In this document: in pieces, positions 44,349 to 53,242 of the stretch
Layout: every line of letters begins with the position of its first letter
Position numbering within the stretch: the first letter of the stretch is position 1
NCBI GenBank assembly: GCA_937125225.1
Contig: CAKZLE010000034.1
Span: 1 to 64,000 of the forward strand
Source of the DNA: an uncultured Spirochaetia bacterium
GTDB taxonomy: Bacteria > Spirochaetota > Spirochaetia > CAKZLE01
Direction: 5' to 3'
DNA length: 64,000 nucleotides
Translations under genes and position numbers: made by a program
The notes under the pieces: generated by a model
Databases searched by the model: none
What the model was told of the DNA's origin: nothing
What the model saw: only the letters and a program-made list of their open reading frames with translations

Positions 44349-44406
44349 GGGAGTCCTGTGTTTATAAAAATGAACGATTGACTCCCTTTTAGGGGAGTTT
44401 TTTTTT
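44349..44406 (+). promoter_or_regulatory. pheST transcription attenuator
   Basis: Arm 2 GGGAGTC (44349-44355) can pair with arm 3 GACTCCC (44380-44386) to form an antiterminator. Arm 3 can instead pair with GGGAGT (44393-44398) to form a terminator followed by nine T. The two structures exclude each other. A ribosome at the leader stop would cover arm 2 and favour termination. A ribosome stalled on Phe codons leaves arm 2 free. Confidence 0.85.
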
Positions 44407-44423
44407 ATTCTAAGGAGTAGACC

Positions 44424-45467
44424 ATGCTGCAGAAGCTGGAAGAGCTGAAGAAAGAATTTCGAGAGTCCGTAGAGGGCCTGACAGATAAGAATAGTCTTGC
44501 TAAGTTCAAGTCTGATTATCTAGGCAAGAAGGGAAAGTTGAACGATATCCTCAAGGGGATGCGCTCAGCAACCACAGATGTGAAGAAGAGTGTAGGTGCG
44601 GCTGCTAACGAGTTCAAGCAGGAGATTCAGGAATCTCTCGTGAAGCAGCTTGCCAAGATCGAGATAGATGAGATAAATTCCCAACTCAAGAAGAGCTGGC
44701 AGGATGTGACGTTGACTGATGATGTTCAGGTCAAAGGGTTGCAGGCCTCCGGATATCATCCGGTGACGCTCATTCAACGAGAGATCGAAGATATCTTCAT
44801 CTCTATGGGCTTCGATATTCTTGACGGTCCCCATATTGAAGATGACTTTCACAACTTCGAAGCGTTGAACATTCCAGCTACCCATCCGGCAAGAGATATG
44901 CAGGATACCTTCTGGTTTACCGATATGGCACACCTCTTGAGGACACACACCTCCTGTATACAGGTACGGGGTATGGAGGCTCATGAGCCTCCGTTCAAGT
45001 TCGTCGGACCGGGGAAGGTCTTTCGATGTGAAGCCACCGATGCAAGCCATGAGATGGCCTTTCATCAGCTTGAGGGCATGATGGTGGGCAAGGATATATC
45101 TGTTGCCAACCTCATCTATTTTATGAAGACTCTCCTTTCTGAAATATTCCGAAAGGATGTGAACGTACGGCTTCGACCGGGCTTCTTTCCCTTCGTGGAA
45201 CCCGGTTTCGAACTGGATATCGAATGTCTGATCTGCGGTGGAACCGGCTGTAAAGTCTGTAAGCAGTCAGGTTGGGTCGAATTGTTACCCTGTGGTATGG
45301 TTCATCCAAATGTTCTTCGTGCTGGGGGTATCGACCCGGAACAGTGGAATGGCTTTGCCTTCGGACTGGGGTTGGACAGACTTGTCATGATGCGTTATCA
45401 CATTGACGATATTCGTCATCTCCACAGTGGGGATCTGCGTTTCGTTGAACAGTTCAAGGCTTACTAG
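44424..45467 (+). CDS. pheS: Phenylalanyl-tRNA synthetase alpha subunit
   Basis: 347 residues, full length. An N-terminal coiled coil (about 1-90) for tRNA binding is followed by the class II core: motif 1 near HPVTLIQREIEDIFISMGF, motif 2 GKVFRCEATDASHEMAFHQLEGMMV near 195, and motif 3 GFAFGLGLDRLVMMRYHIDDIR near 315. FNPFVEP-like PGFFPFVEPGFELDI is the Phe-binding region. It contains an extra CLICGGTGCKVCKQSGW zinc-knuckle-like insert, also seen in many bacterial PheS. AAGGAG precedes the ATG. Confidence 0.96.
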   Translation: MLQKLEELKKEFRESVEGLTDKNSLAKFKSDYLGKKGKLNDILKGMRSATTDVKKSVGAAANEFKQEIQESLVKQLAKIEIDEINSQLKKSWQDVTLTDDVQVKGLQASGYHPVTLIQREIEDIFISMGFDILDGPHIEDDFHNFEALNIPATHPARDMQDTFWFTDMAHLLRTHTSCIQVRGMEAHEPPFKFVGPGKVFRCEATDASHEMAFHQLEGMMVGKDISVANLIYFMKTLLSEIFRKDVNVRLRPGFFPFVEPGFELDIECLICGGTGCKVCKQSGWVELLPCGMVHPNVLRAGGIDPEQWNGFAFGLGLDRLVMMRYHIDDIRHLHSGDLRFVEQFKAY

Positions 45468-45479
45468 AGGGAGAAAGAG

Positions 45480-47903
45480 ATGAATATTAGCATAAATTGG
45501 ATAAAAGACTACGTGGATCTACCGGATGATATCACCCTTGGAGAGTTGGGAACCCGCTTCACCTTGGCCACTTGTGAGGTCGAGGGGGTGGAGACTACCG
45601 GCGAGCATCTGAAAGCTGTGAAGATAGTTGAGATCACTGAGATCGAGCAGCATCCCGATGCGGATAGGCTGAATCTTGTCACCTTCAATACTGGTGAGGA
45701 GCAAAGACGGGTAGTCTGCGGTGCTCCCAATGTAGCGGTCGGGAAGAAGGTCCCTTTCGCCTCTATAGGAACGACCCTTCCGGGTGGTTTTACCTTAGTC
45801 CCAAAGAAGATCAGAGGTATAGCTAGTGAGGGGATGCTCTGTGCTGAGGATGAACTCGGCCTTGGAGAGGCTCACGATGGGCTACTGATCCTCGATGATG
45901 ATGCTCAGATAGGTATGAGCCTTGCTGACTACCTGGGCACCGAAAGTGATATCGTTTTCGAGATAGATAATAAATCGATCACTCATAGACCAGATCTATG
46001 GGGACATTATGGTATGGCTCGTGAGTTCGCGGCTGTGTTCGGAAGACCTCTCAAAGATGTGTTCTCCAAAGAATGGAGGGAGGGACTGAAGGCTCTCTAT
46101 ACAGATGAAGAACCTCCTGTGACGATAACCGTGGAAGAGGATTCCTGCTGTCTAGGCTTCACGGGGATCTCCATGGAGAATGTGACGGTCAAACCGAGTC
46201 CTCAGTGGATGCAGGATCGACTGAGCACTTGTGGGATGAGACCTATCAATAATATTGTGGATATCTCGAACTATGTGATGCTCGAAACGGGAATGCCAAA
46301 CCATATCTATGATCGGGATACGATCAAGGGTGGAGAGATCATCGTTCGCCGTATGGGGGAGGACGGGGTATTCGTGACCCTCGATGAGCAGGAACGTAAT
46401 ATGATCGCTACAGACACCATGGTCTGTGATAAAGAACGTATCTCCGGTATCGGTGGTATCATGGGTGGTCTCGACTCATCTATCAAGGATAGTACGAGTC
46501 GGATCTTCTTGGAATCTGCCAACTGGAGGGATTCGGAGGTCCGTAAGACTAGTGTTCGTCTGGGGCTTCGAACCGATGCCTCACAACGCTATGAAAAGAG
46601 CCTTGATACGAATCTTCTAGAGCAGTCACTCCTAAGATTGGTCGAGTTACTCAAAGAGAGCTGTCCCGAAGCCGTCGTGGTAGGTCCTATGCAGAAAACT
46701 GCCATGCAGCCGACTCCAGAGCTGAAGATCACCTGTTCTGCTGACAGGATCGCCCGAGTCCTTGGAGAGACCGTTGCGGCCGAACGGATCGTAGAGATCC
46801 TGGAATCCCTAGATTTCAAGGTAACTGTTGATGGCGATGTTCTGATCGTTGATGTACCTAGCTACCGAGCGACTAAAGATATCGAGTTCGAAGCAGATAT
46901 CATCGAAGAGATCGGTCGTGTCATCGGTTATGATAATATCACACCAGTCTCTCCGATAAATCTGGCAGAGACGACAAGGCTCTCCGATGCCAAGCAGATG
47001 CAGAGGAAGATACAGGACTATATGGTATTTCATGCTCGAGCCCTAGAAGTCATGACCTATCCAATGATCGGAAAGAAACTGCTTGAACAGGCTAGTTGGC
47101 CCATTAAGAATGAGAAGTTGACACTCGTGAACGCTCTCGCACCGGAATTGAGCCGTATGCGACCTAGTATGGTTCCAACCCTCTTGGAAAAGGCAGCTCA
47201 GAACCAGAAGAACTTCAACTCCTTCCGTTTCTTCGAGATGGGAAGGTCCTATGAGAGTCTAGAGGGGCAGGCGTATAGTAAAGACCGATACCAACTCGGA
47301 GTGGTCTTCTTTGATAAGACAGGTTCTCCCTTTCTCGATCTCCTGAATGTGATGAAACCGTTGATGAACTTTTTGAATCTGAAGGCTCAGTTCGAACCTG
47401 CCAATGAGAAGTATCCCAATCCTGTCATGCCTGCAGAATGGTCAGGTGTACATCCTCATGAGTATCTTAACATCAAAGTGATGGGTAAGAACTGTGGTAT
47501 AGTCAATACCGTTCACCCGATCATCACACGTCAGTTCAAGATCAAGGGGAATGTAGCTGTGGCTATCTTCGATATTACTGATTTTATGGATCGGGAGATC
47601 AAGGATAAGACAAAGTATACTGCATTGCCTAAGTTCCCTTCGAGTAAGTTCGATTGTACAGTCGTCGCTGATGCCCAGACTCCTGTGAGTGATATTCTCA
47701 GAGTAATGAACAAACTGAAAGTAAAAGAGGCTGAAGGTGTCAAGATCCTTGATGTGTTCAAGATGAGTGAAGAACAGAAGACTGTGACGATCAGGACTAC
47801 CTTCCTCGATCGTGAGAAGACATTGTCTCCTGAGGTCCTCAGAGAGGCAGAAGACAAGGTCGTTGCTACTCTCAAGAAGGCAGGATTTCCCCTTAAGGTG
47901 TGA
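45480..47903 (+). CDS. pheT: Phenylalanyl-tRNA synthetase beta subunit
   Basis: 807 residues, standard for bacterial PheT. The N-terminal region has a tRNA-binding (EMAP-like) domain near 40-150 (ITEIEQHPDADRLNLVTF, VCGAPNVAVGKKVPFASIG). The B3/B4 editing region with NNIVDISNYVMLETG near 255 follows, then B5 near 410-480, the catalytic-like core, and a C-terminal anticodon-binding FDX domain (LPKFPSSKFDCTVV). GGGAG lies upstream, 12 bases after pheS. Confidence 0.96.
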   Translation: MNISINWIKDYVDLPDDITLGELGTRFTLATCEVEGVETTGEHLKAVKIVEITEIEQHPDADRLNLVTFNTGEEQRRVVCGAPNVAVGKKVPFASIGTTLPGGFTLVPKKIRGIASEGMLCAEDELGLGEAHDGLLILDDDAQIGMSLADYLGTESDIVFEIDNKSITHRPDLWGHYGMAREFAAVFGRPLKDVFSKEWREGLKALYTDEEPPVTITVEEDSCCLGFTGISMENVTVKPSPQWMQDRLSTCGMRPINNIVDISNYVMLETGMPNHIYDRDTIKGGEIIVRRMGEDGVFVTLDEQERNMIATDTMVCDKERISGIGGIMGGLDSSIKDSTSRIFLESANWRDSEVRKTSVRLGLRTDASQRYEKSLDTNLLEQSLLRLVELLKESCPEAVVVGPMQKTAMQPTPELKITCSADRIARVLGETVAAERIVEILESLDFKVTVDGDVLIVDVPSYRATKDIEFEADIIEEIGRVIGYDNITPVSPINLAETTRLSDAKQMQRKIQDYMVFHARALEVMTYPMIGKKLLEQASWPIKNEKLTLVNALAPELSRMRPSMVPTLLEKAAQNQKNFNSFRFFEMGRSYESLEGQAYSKDRYQLGVVFFDKTGSPFLDLLNVMKPLMNFLNLKAQFEPANEKYPNPVMPAEWSGVHPHEYLNIKVMGKNCGIVNTVHPIITRQFKIKGNVAVAIFDITDFMDREIKDKTKYTALPKFPSSKFDCTVVADAQTPVSDILRVMNKLKVKEAEGVKILDVFKMSEEQKTVTIRTTFLDREKTLSPEVLREAEDKVVATLKKAGFPLKV

Positions 47904-47926
47904 GTCTCCGCTCTAAAACGTATCTC

Positions 47927-47953
47927 TCATACTGGCTGTAGTAGCCAGTATGA
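47927..47953 (+). terminator. Hairpin downstream of pheT
   Basis: A perfect 11-bp stem TCATACTGGCT / AGCCAGTATGA with loop GTAGT lies 23 bases after the pheT stop. No T-run follows, so it may protect the 3' end or need a factor. Confidence 0.5.
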
Positions 47954-48035
47954 AGGGAAAAGAGTTGCCTATTCTTTAACACGATCTGTTTAAGAGCCCT
48001 CGGACTCCTCTGAGAGGTTGTCCGATGGTATCAGG

Positions 48036-48620
48036 TCACTGAGCTAAAGCAAAACTACAGATGATCCCCTCATAACCGGCATACGTATCACGTATGTCGG
48101 TGCTGTTCAGGGGAAGAACACCTCTTGTGAAGATAGTATAAGGGAGAGTCTTATCCCCTGAATGTGTCAAGGTATAGATATCCTTGAGCTCTGTGATTGT
48201 TTGAGTACCTGCGATCAGGACTGGTCCCTCCTGATAGATATCTGAATCGATGAGCACTTGAACCTCGTAAACATCAGAGAATCTGATCACGGCGCCATCA
48301 TCACTCTTCGATTCGATGATCCCTGTTGTCGTGATGATCTCCGTCGATGAGATCTTCGCTACGTTCATGGGGATCAAATCGACGATCTCCGAGATGGTCC
48401 TTTTGTCAGCAGTGAGCACTGCGATCTGTGGGTTCTCTGCAGTGAGCAGGGCAATAAGATCTGTTTCGGACTCCCCACTCTGTTTGATTGCGATCGCTTT
48501 GACTGTCAACTCATCAAAGCTCTGGAACTTCAATCGAGAGTTGTCAATGACATAAGAGGGGGTCGCACAGGAGGTGAGTAGAAAGAGTAACAAGATGGAA
48601 GCAGTTATCAGTCTTCTCAT
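48036..48620 (-). CDS. Small lipoprotein of unknown function
   Basis: 194 residues. Signal RRLITASILLLFLLTSC has a lipobox LTSC with Cys at about 18. The mature protein mixes beta-rich segments (IAVLTADKRTISEIV, AVIRFSDVYEVQVLIDSD) with a C-terminal part ending GYEGIICSFALAQ. No known domain is recognised. Its ATG overlaps the end of the Bcp gene by 4 bases, so it is co-translated with that peroxiredoxin, which suggests an envelope or stress role without proving it. Confidence 0.75.
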   Translation of the reverse strand: MRRLITASILLLFLLTSCATPSYVIDNSRLKFQSFDELTVKAIAIKQSGESETDLIALLTAENPQIAVLTADKRTISEIVDLIPMNVAKISSTEIITTTGIIESKSDDGAVIRFSDVYEVQVLIDSDIYQEGPVLIAGTQTITELKDIYTLTHSGDKTLPYTIFTRGVLPLNSTDIRDTYAGYEGIICSFALAQ

Positions 48621-49081
48621 ATGTGTGCTTCCAATAGAGCTTTGATCTGCTCTGCATGGTCTTTGGTAGCGACCTTTGGATAACGGGCAAGGACCTTTCC
48701 CTCTCTATCGATCACATAGGTGCTACGTACAATCCCCATGGAGACCTTTCCAAAACTCTTCTTCTCTTTCCAGGCACCATATCTTTCGATCATCTCATGC
48801 TCAGGGTCAGATAACAGAAGAAAGGGGAGTTCGAACTTATCTCTGAACTTCTGGTGGCTTGCTTGAGTATCCTTACTGACTCCGAGAACGACCGCACCAA
48901 GATCGGTGAGAGGTTCGTTGATATCTCTGAAACCGCAGGCCTCTGTTGTACATCCGGGGGTATTATCACGTGGATAGAAATAGAGGACCACATATGATCC
49001 TACGAAATCGCTGAGCTTATGTTCGATGCCGTCTGCATCAGGCAGGCTGAATTCTGGTGCCTTAGTCCCTATTTCGAGCAT
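48617..49081 (-). CDS. bcp: Peroxiredoxin of the Bcp/PrxQ type
   Basis: 154 residues. YFYPRDNTPGCTTEACGFRD near 36-55 contains the peroxidatic Cys (TPGCT) and a resolving Cys five residues on, the Bcp pattern. VLGVSKDTQASHQKFRDKF and a conserved Arg region (VRSTYVIDREGKV) complete the fold. It reduces hydroperoxides with thioredoxin-type donors, which could include the Trx-TrxR fusion elsewhere in the window. AAGGAG precedes the ATG. Confidence 0.92.
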   Translation of the reverse strand: MLEIGTKAPEFSLPDADGIEHKLSDFVGSYVVLYFYPRDNTPGCTTEACGFRDINEPLTDLGAVVLGVSKDTQASHQKFRDKFELPFLLLSDPEHEMIERYGAWKEKKSFGKVSMGIVRSTYVIDREGKVLARYPKVATKDHAEQIKALLEAHI

Positions 49082-49101
49082 TTGAGTATCTCCTTATCGG
49101 T

Positions 49102-49434
49102 CTAATCTGAGAAGAGGCTGTTAAAGGTATCTACAGCACTCTTATGATCTTCATCTCTGTTCTTCCGACTCTTCGTGGACTCTGCGGGGACAAAATAGTC
49201 ACAGAAGTTCGCAGTTTCCTTGTTCTGTACCGGTTCTACGATATGCTCTTTGCATCCATGTGGAGCCTGTGCATCATAGAAACGGCAATGATAGCAGATC
49301 TTCAGCGGATTACCGCAGGAACTGCATAGAGTGGTTCGATATATTTTCTTGTCTGTTGGGATCTCAGTCCCGCAAAAGTAACAATTTGCCATAGGTGTAT
49401 TGTAATCATACAATACAGGAATTGCAATCTTCAT
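49102..49434 (-). CDS. Small zinc-finger protein of unknown function
   Basis: 110 residues with CYFCG, CSSCGNPLKICYHCRFYDAQAPHGC and NFCDYF, giving several Cys/His pairs for one or two zinc sites, followed by a charged tail. I do not recognise a named family. Two starts are possible: this ATG, which has an extended -10 box 6 bases before it and no ribosome site (leaderless), or an ATG at 49392 giving MANCYFCG. A perfect palindrome sits just upstream of the second. It is divergent from the lacI-type gene and their promoters overlap. Confidence 0.65.
   Translation of the reverse strand: MKIAIPVLYDYNTPMANCYFCGTEIPTDKKIYRTTLCSSCGNPLKICYHCRFYDAQAPHGCKEHIVEPVQNKETANFCDYFVPAESTKSRKNRDEDHKSAVDTFNSLFSD
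49396..49417. repeat. Perfect 9-4-9 palindrome before the zinc-finger domain
   Basis: TGTATTGTA, ATCA, TACAATACA. It lies between the two candidate starts of the zinc-finger gene. If the later start is right it is an operator or hairpin in the 5' region. If the earlier is right it is inside the coding sequence. Confidence 0.5.
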
Positions 49435-49462
49435 ATTTCTAGTATATCATGTAAACCGGTTT
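49422..49462 (+). promoter_or_regulatory. Promoter and LacI-type operator of the glycosidase operon
   Basis: TTGCAA (49422-49427), a 17-base spacer and TATCAT (49445-49450), then the perfect palindrome AAACCGGTTT (49453-49462) at the expected transcript start. LacI-family operators commonly have a central CG and A/T arms like this. An opposing extended -10 (TGATATACT, 49441-49449) for the zinc-finger gene overlaps, so the operator may affect both. Confidence 0.55.
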
Positions 49463-49473
49463 AGAAGGTGTGT

Positions 49474-50541
49474 ATGACAGAACATAAGACGAAAGAACAT
49501 AGAGTTACGATCTCAGATCTTGCAGAGGCTTCAGGCTACTCGAAGACTGCAGTCTCGTTTGCCTTCAATGATCCTACCAGGATCTCCAAACGAGCCTTTG
49601 AGATCATCATGGAGGCGGCAAGCCAGATCGGGTATGTACCGAATCCCATGGCAAGGAACCTCTCACTTCAGAGACATCTCTCGATTGGGCTCCTGTTACC
49701 ACAGCAGCTAGATGAGGTTATGCTCAATCCCTATATAGTCGAGGTTCTTCAGGGTATCGGGCTCGAATGTGAGCGTACCGGCTATGCTCTGACAATGATC
49801 CCTTTACTGCATGGATCGATCACGGATGCTATACGAGGGGCTGCTGTCGATGGGTTGATCACCCTTGGTATGCAGGCGGAGATGAAGGCTGTAGAACAGA
49901 TCCGATTAAGAAAGATCCCCTTCGTGACGATCGATGGGTCAGTCTCTCCTCAGATGCCCGGAGTGGTTATCGATGATGAGAGGGCTGCCTATGACCAGAT
50001 GAGACTCGTCCTGTCTCTCGGCCATCGGCAGATCGCATTGGTCCCTATGCCCCTAGACTTGGAAGGGACCTCTTCTGTTCATCGGGATATTACCGGTATG
50101 AGGATGAACGGTTATAAGTCGGCGTTAGCGGAGATAGGGTTGAAACTAGATGGTAAAGAGATTCGATGTTATCCTGCAGAGTGTACCCGAGAAGAAGGTA
50201 TCGCCGTAAGTAGGAAGCTTCAGGATGATGGCTTTGAACCTACGGTCGTGATCTGTATGAGTGATATAACTGCGATCGGTTGTATGATGGGGCTCAGGGG
50301 GCGTGGTTTGTCCATTCCTGATACCATCTCGGTAGTCGGTTTTGACGGTATCGATGCAGGGGAGATCGTGGAACCACCTCTTACCACCCTGAGTCAATCG
50401 GGTAAACAGAAAGGCAAAGCTGCGGCTAAGTTGCTCTTTTCCCTCATCAAAGATAATTCGGTAGAGGACTATCGGATCACTATACCCCATTCCATCATCA
50501 GAAGAGGCTCCTTATGCAAGAGAACTCCAAATATTGGATAG
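49474..50541 (+). CDS. LacI-family transcriptional regulator
   Basis: 355 residues from the ATG with AGAAGG upstream; an open GTG two codons earlier is less likely. The HTH VTISDLAEASGYSKTAVSFAFNDPTRIS and hinge IGYVPNPMARNLSLQRHLSIGLLLP are textbook LacI. The periplasmic-binding-like effector domain follows, with VICMSDITAIGCMMGL and VVGFDGIDAGEIVEPPLTTL near 300. It likely senses a maltodextrin or related sugar and controls the glycosidase whose start lies within its last 28 bases. Confidence 0.92.
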   Translation: MTEHKTKEHRVTISDLAEASGYSKTAVSFAFNDPTRISKRAFEIIMEAASQIGYVPNPMARNLSLQRHLSIGLLLPQQLDEVMLNPYIVEVLQGIGLECERTGYALTMIPLLHGSITDAIRGAAVDGLITLGMQAEMKAVEQIRLRKIPFVTIDGSVSPQMPGVVIDDERAAYDQMRLVLSLGHRQIALVPMPLDLEGTSSVHRDITGMRMNGYKSALAEIGLKLDGKEIRCYPAECTREEGIAVSRKLQDDGFEPTVVICMSDITAIGCMMGLRGRGLSIPDTISVVGFDGIDAGEIVEPPLTTLSQSGKQKGKAAAKLLFSLIKDNSVEDYRITIPHSIIRRGSLCKRTPNIG

Positions 50542-52394
50542 AGACTCTCAGTTCTGAGGTCAATCCCGATTTCATCTCTAATCCCTTCCCCGCTGAAGGG
50601 GAGAAGATCACCATCTCTCTGAGGGTAGTCAAGGCTGCTCCGATCTTTCATATCTGGATCACTGGTCTGATGGAGGGGGAGAACTTCAAAGCAGAACTCC
50701 TCAAAGGGGAGACTTGTCAGAGATTCAGCTATTATCAGATAGAGTTGCTCATGAAGGGTGATGCTCTTAACTATCATTTCATGATCGAGAGCAGTGAAGG
50801 CTTCTTCTATCTCAATTCGAGAGGGGTACAGACGATCCCTTCAGTCAAGCACGATGACTACACCATCCTTATGGATCTTAAGTACCCCTCTTGGGTCGCT
50901 GGCGCAGTCTTCTACCAGATCTTTCCCGATAGGTTCAGAAGCTCGGATGATGATCTGGGGGTAAGGGCTGGTGAGTATGAGTTCGATGGGGTAGCGACCT
51001 CAGAGATTCCCTGGAGTGAAGAACCTCCCGAGTTCGAGATGGGAAGATGTGTCGACTTCTATAATGGAGACCTAGGAGGTATTGCAGATTCGATCGATCA
51101 CTTTCAGAGGCTCTCTGTCGATGCCCTCTACCTGAATCCTATCTTCAGTGCTAAGACTAACCATCGCTATGATTGTACTGACTACTTCACGGTAGATGAA
51201 CATCTCGGTGGTAATGAGGCTCTCATAGATCTGACTGAAAGACTTCACAAAGCAGGAATGTCGATCATTGTTGATGTCTCGATCAATCATACCGGTACAG
51301 AACATGAATGGTTCAAGAGGGCTCAAGCTGACCCTGATTCTCTTGAGGCCTCTTACTACTATCGTAACGAGGATGACACCTTCGCCTATTGGTATGATGT
51401 TCCGACTCTTCCTCAACTCAATTATGGATCTGAGGAGCTCAGAAGAAAGATCTGGAAAGACCCTGATGCCCTGGTGAGATCCTTTATCGCTGAACCCTTT
51501 AATCTTGATGGTTGGCGGTTCGATGTGGCCAATGAGGTGGGTAGAAGAGGTAAGGATCAATTCTGCCATGAGATCTGGCAAGAGGTCAGAAGGGTTGTCA
51601 AAGACCAGAACCCTGAGAGTTATATCATAGGAGAGCATTGGGAAGATGCTTCGGCATATCTACAGGGAGATCAATGGGATGGTTCGATGAACTATTTCGG
51701 CGCCGGTAGACCTATTCGAAGCTGGTTGGGTGAACTTGACCGCTTTCTGATGGCGAATTGGGGACATGACCCTAAGATGGGCCGTCACTTCACTGGTGTG
51801 GAGCTAAAGCAGGCGATCGAGCAGAGTCTTGAACAGATCCCTGACCAGCTTCACTATGTTCAGTATAACCTGGTGAACTCGCACGATACTCCGAGGCTCC
51901 AACATCATAAGGCTATCTGGGACTTTGACCTCTATAGTGGTGCTCTCTATCTCCTGTTCAGCCTTCCCGGGGCGGTCTCCTACTTTTATGGGGATGAGAT
52001 CGGGATCTCTGGGCATCCGAAGTCTGTTGAGGGAGCACGTTTTCCGATGGTCTGGGATAATTCTTCCTGGGATATGTCGATCTATGAGTTGTATCGTGAC
52101 CTTGGAGCTATGAGAAGAACGTATAGAAGGATCTTCTCCTTTGGGGGTTTCAAGAGTCTGTATGCCGATCAAAAAGTCTATGGTTGTGCACGTTACACAC
52201 TTGAAGAGGCCCTGATCACCGTGATCAATAGGTCTGATAGTGCTAGCTCGGTAGTGCTACCGACATCGGCATTTGGGATCAATAGTTGTAGGACCCTCCT
52301 TGGGGATGCGGATTTGAGACTCGGTACGGAATACATCGAACTCTCTCTCGCTCCACGAAAGTCTGTCATCTTGATCTGTGAATGTGTGAGATAG
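50514..52394 (+). CDS. GH13 alpha-glycosidase (cyclomaltodextrinase/neopullulanase/MalZ-like)
   Basis: 626 residues. An N-terminal beta domain (about 1-125, CBM34-like) precedes the GH13 barrel from WVAGAVFYQIFPDRF. Conserved regions are present: DVSINHTG near 250, GWRFDVANEV near 340 with the nucleophile Asp, IIGEHW near 380 with the acid/base Glu, and LVNSHDTPR near 455. This arrangement fits enzymes that open cyclodextrins and trim short maltodextrins. There is no signal peptide, so it is cytoplasmic. It overlaps the lacI-type gene by 28 bases. With malQ at 58 kb it can process maltodextrin. Confidence 0.9.
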   Translation: MQENSKYWIETLSSEVNPDFISNPFPAEGEKITISLRVVKAAPIFHIWITGLMEGENFKAELLKGETCQRFSYYQIELLMKGDALNYHFMIESSEGFFYLNSRGVQTIPSVKHDDYTILMDLKYPSWVAGAVFYQIFPDRFRSSDDDLGVRAGEYEFDGVATSEIPWSEEPPEFEMGRCVDFYNGDLGGIADSIDHFQRLSVDALYLNPIFSAKTNHRYDCTDYFTVDEHLGGNEALIDLTERLHKAGMSIIVDVSINHTGTEHEWFKRAQADPDSLEASYYYRNEDDTFAYWYDVPTLPQLNYGSEELRRKIWKDPDALVRSFIAEPFNLDGWRFDVANEVGRRGKDQFCHEIWQEVRRVVKDQNPESYIIGEHWEDASAYLQGDQWDGSMNYFGAGRPIRSWLGELDRFLMANWGHDPKMGRHFTGVELKQAIEQSLEQIPDQLHYVQYNLVNSHDTPRLQHHKAIWDFDLYSGALYLLFSLPGAVSYFYGDEIGISGHPKSVEGARFPMVWDNSSWDMSIYELYRDLGAMRRTYRRIFSFGGFKSLYADQKVYGCARYTLEEALITVINRSDSASSVVLPTSAFGINSCRTLLGDADLRLGTEYIELSLAPRKSVILICECVR

Positions 52395-52396
52395 GA

Positions 52397-52798
52397 TTAA
52401 AAACTCAACAATCTTCCGAACTCGAGCATCTCCTCGTCCGCGTAGGACTCCTTCAATAGTCGGGGGGTCTTCCCATCCTTCGTGAATCTTGGGATCACAT
52501 GGATATGGAGATGAGGGACCTCCTGACCTGAAGCGGGTCTATTATTGATCATGATATTGAAACCGTCTATGTCTAGGACCTCTTCCATCTTCAGCGCTGC
52601 TATCTTCGCGACCTGCATGAGCTTGGAGAGTTCCTCATCCGGGCATTCAGTGATCGTCTCATACTCGTTTCTTGATATGACTAATGCATGGCCCTTGTTT
52701 ATCGGTGATATATCTAGGATGACGACACAGTACTCGTCTTCATGGATCTTTACTGAGGGGATGTCACCTGCTATGATCTTTGTGAATAATGTTGCCAT
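52397..52798 (-). CDS. HIT-family nucleotide hydrolase/transferase
   Basis: 133 residues. TLFTKIIAGDIPSVKIHEDE is the classical Hint-branch N-terminus, and HLHIHVIPRF near 96-105 is the histidine triad. Family members hydrolyse nucleoside phosphoramidates and related AMP conjugates. GGGAG lies just before the ATG. It converges on the glycosidase gene with 2 bases between. Confidence 0.9.
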   Translation of the reverse strand: MATLFTKIIAGDIPSVKIHEDEYCVVILDISPINKGHALVISRNEYETITECPDEELSKLMQVAKIAALKMEEVLDIDGFNIMINNRPASGQEVPHLHIHVIPRFTKDGKTPRLLKESYADEEMLEFGRLLSF

Positions 52799-53138
52799 AT
52801 TTGCTCCCTATCTTGTTGCTAGTATAAGAGAATGATACCACCAAACAGAGCTGCCCGTATAGTTGGGACCTATGAAAAAAAAGATAGAAAGAACTTGTGA
52901 TCTTTAGCGATTCACCCCCCCCTTTCAGGTGGCAAATTCATAACATTTTCATATAATCCACATAAGATTAGAAAAACGCAAATATTTAATACAAAAGGGA
53001 TTGAAAAAAAAGATGAACTATACTAAACTCCTCACCCGATACCCTTTTTATTGGGTTGTAGGATTATGAGTTCATATCCTGCGAAAATAGGTTGTATGGA
53101 GCCTTCCAGAAGTACTATTCATTTGAACAGTAGCAACA
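52799..53138. other. Noncoding region upstream of the fusA promoter
   Basis: About 340 bases, unusually A/T-rich, with a run of C at about 52914-52922. No gene or RNA is recognised. It may hold further promoters for the divergent fusA and HIT genes. Confidence 0.5.
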
Positions 53139-53167
53139 TTGACCTCAATACAGTATTTATGTACTTT
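53139..53167 (+). promoter_or_regulatory. Candidate fusA promoter
   Basis: TTGACC, a 17-base spacer and TACTTT. It would give a leader of about 70 bases before the fusA start. Confidence 0.4.
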
Positions 53168-53242
53168 GTTGTGGGAAATAATAAGGGACCATGTAGGTAG
53201 AGATCGAAATTTTTATTATTCATTAGAATGAGAGGAAAACAT

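Noticed and set aside
52914-52922. Run of cytosines as a possible phase-variation tract
   Set aside because: It is noncoding and not placed between promoter boxes of a recognised gene; no evidence for switching.
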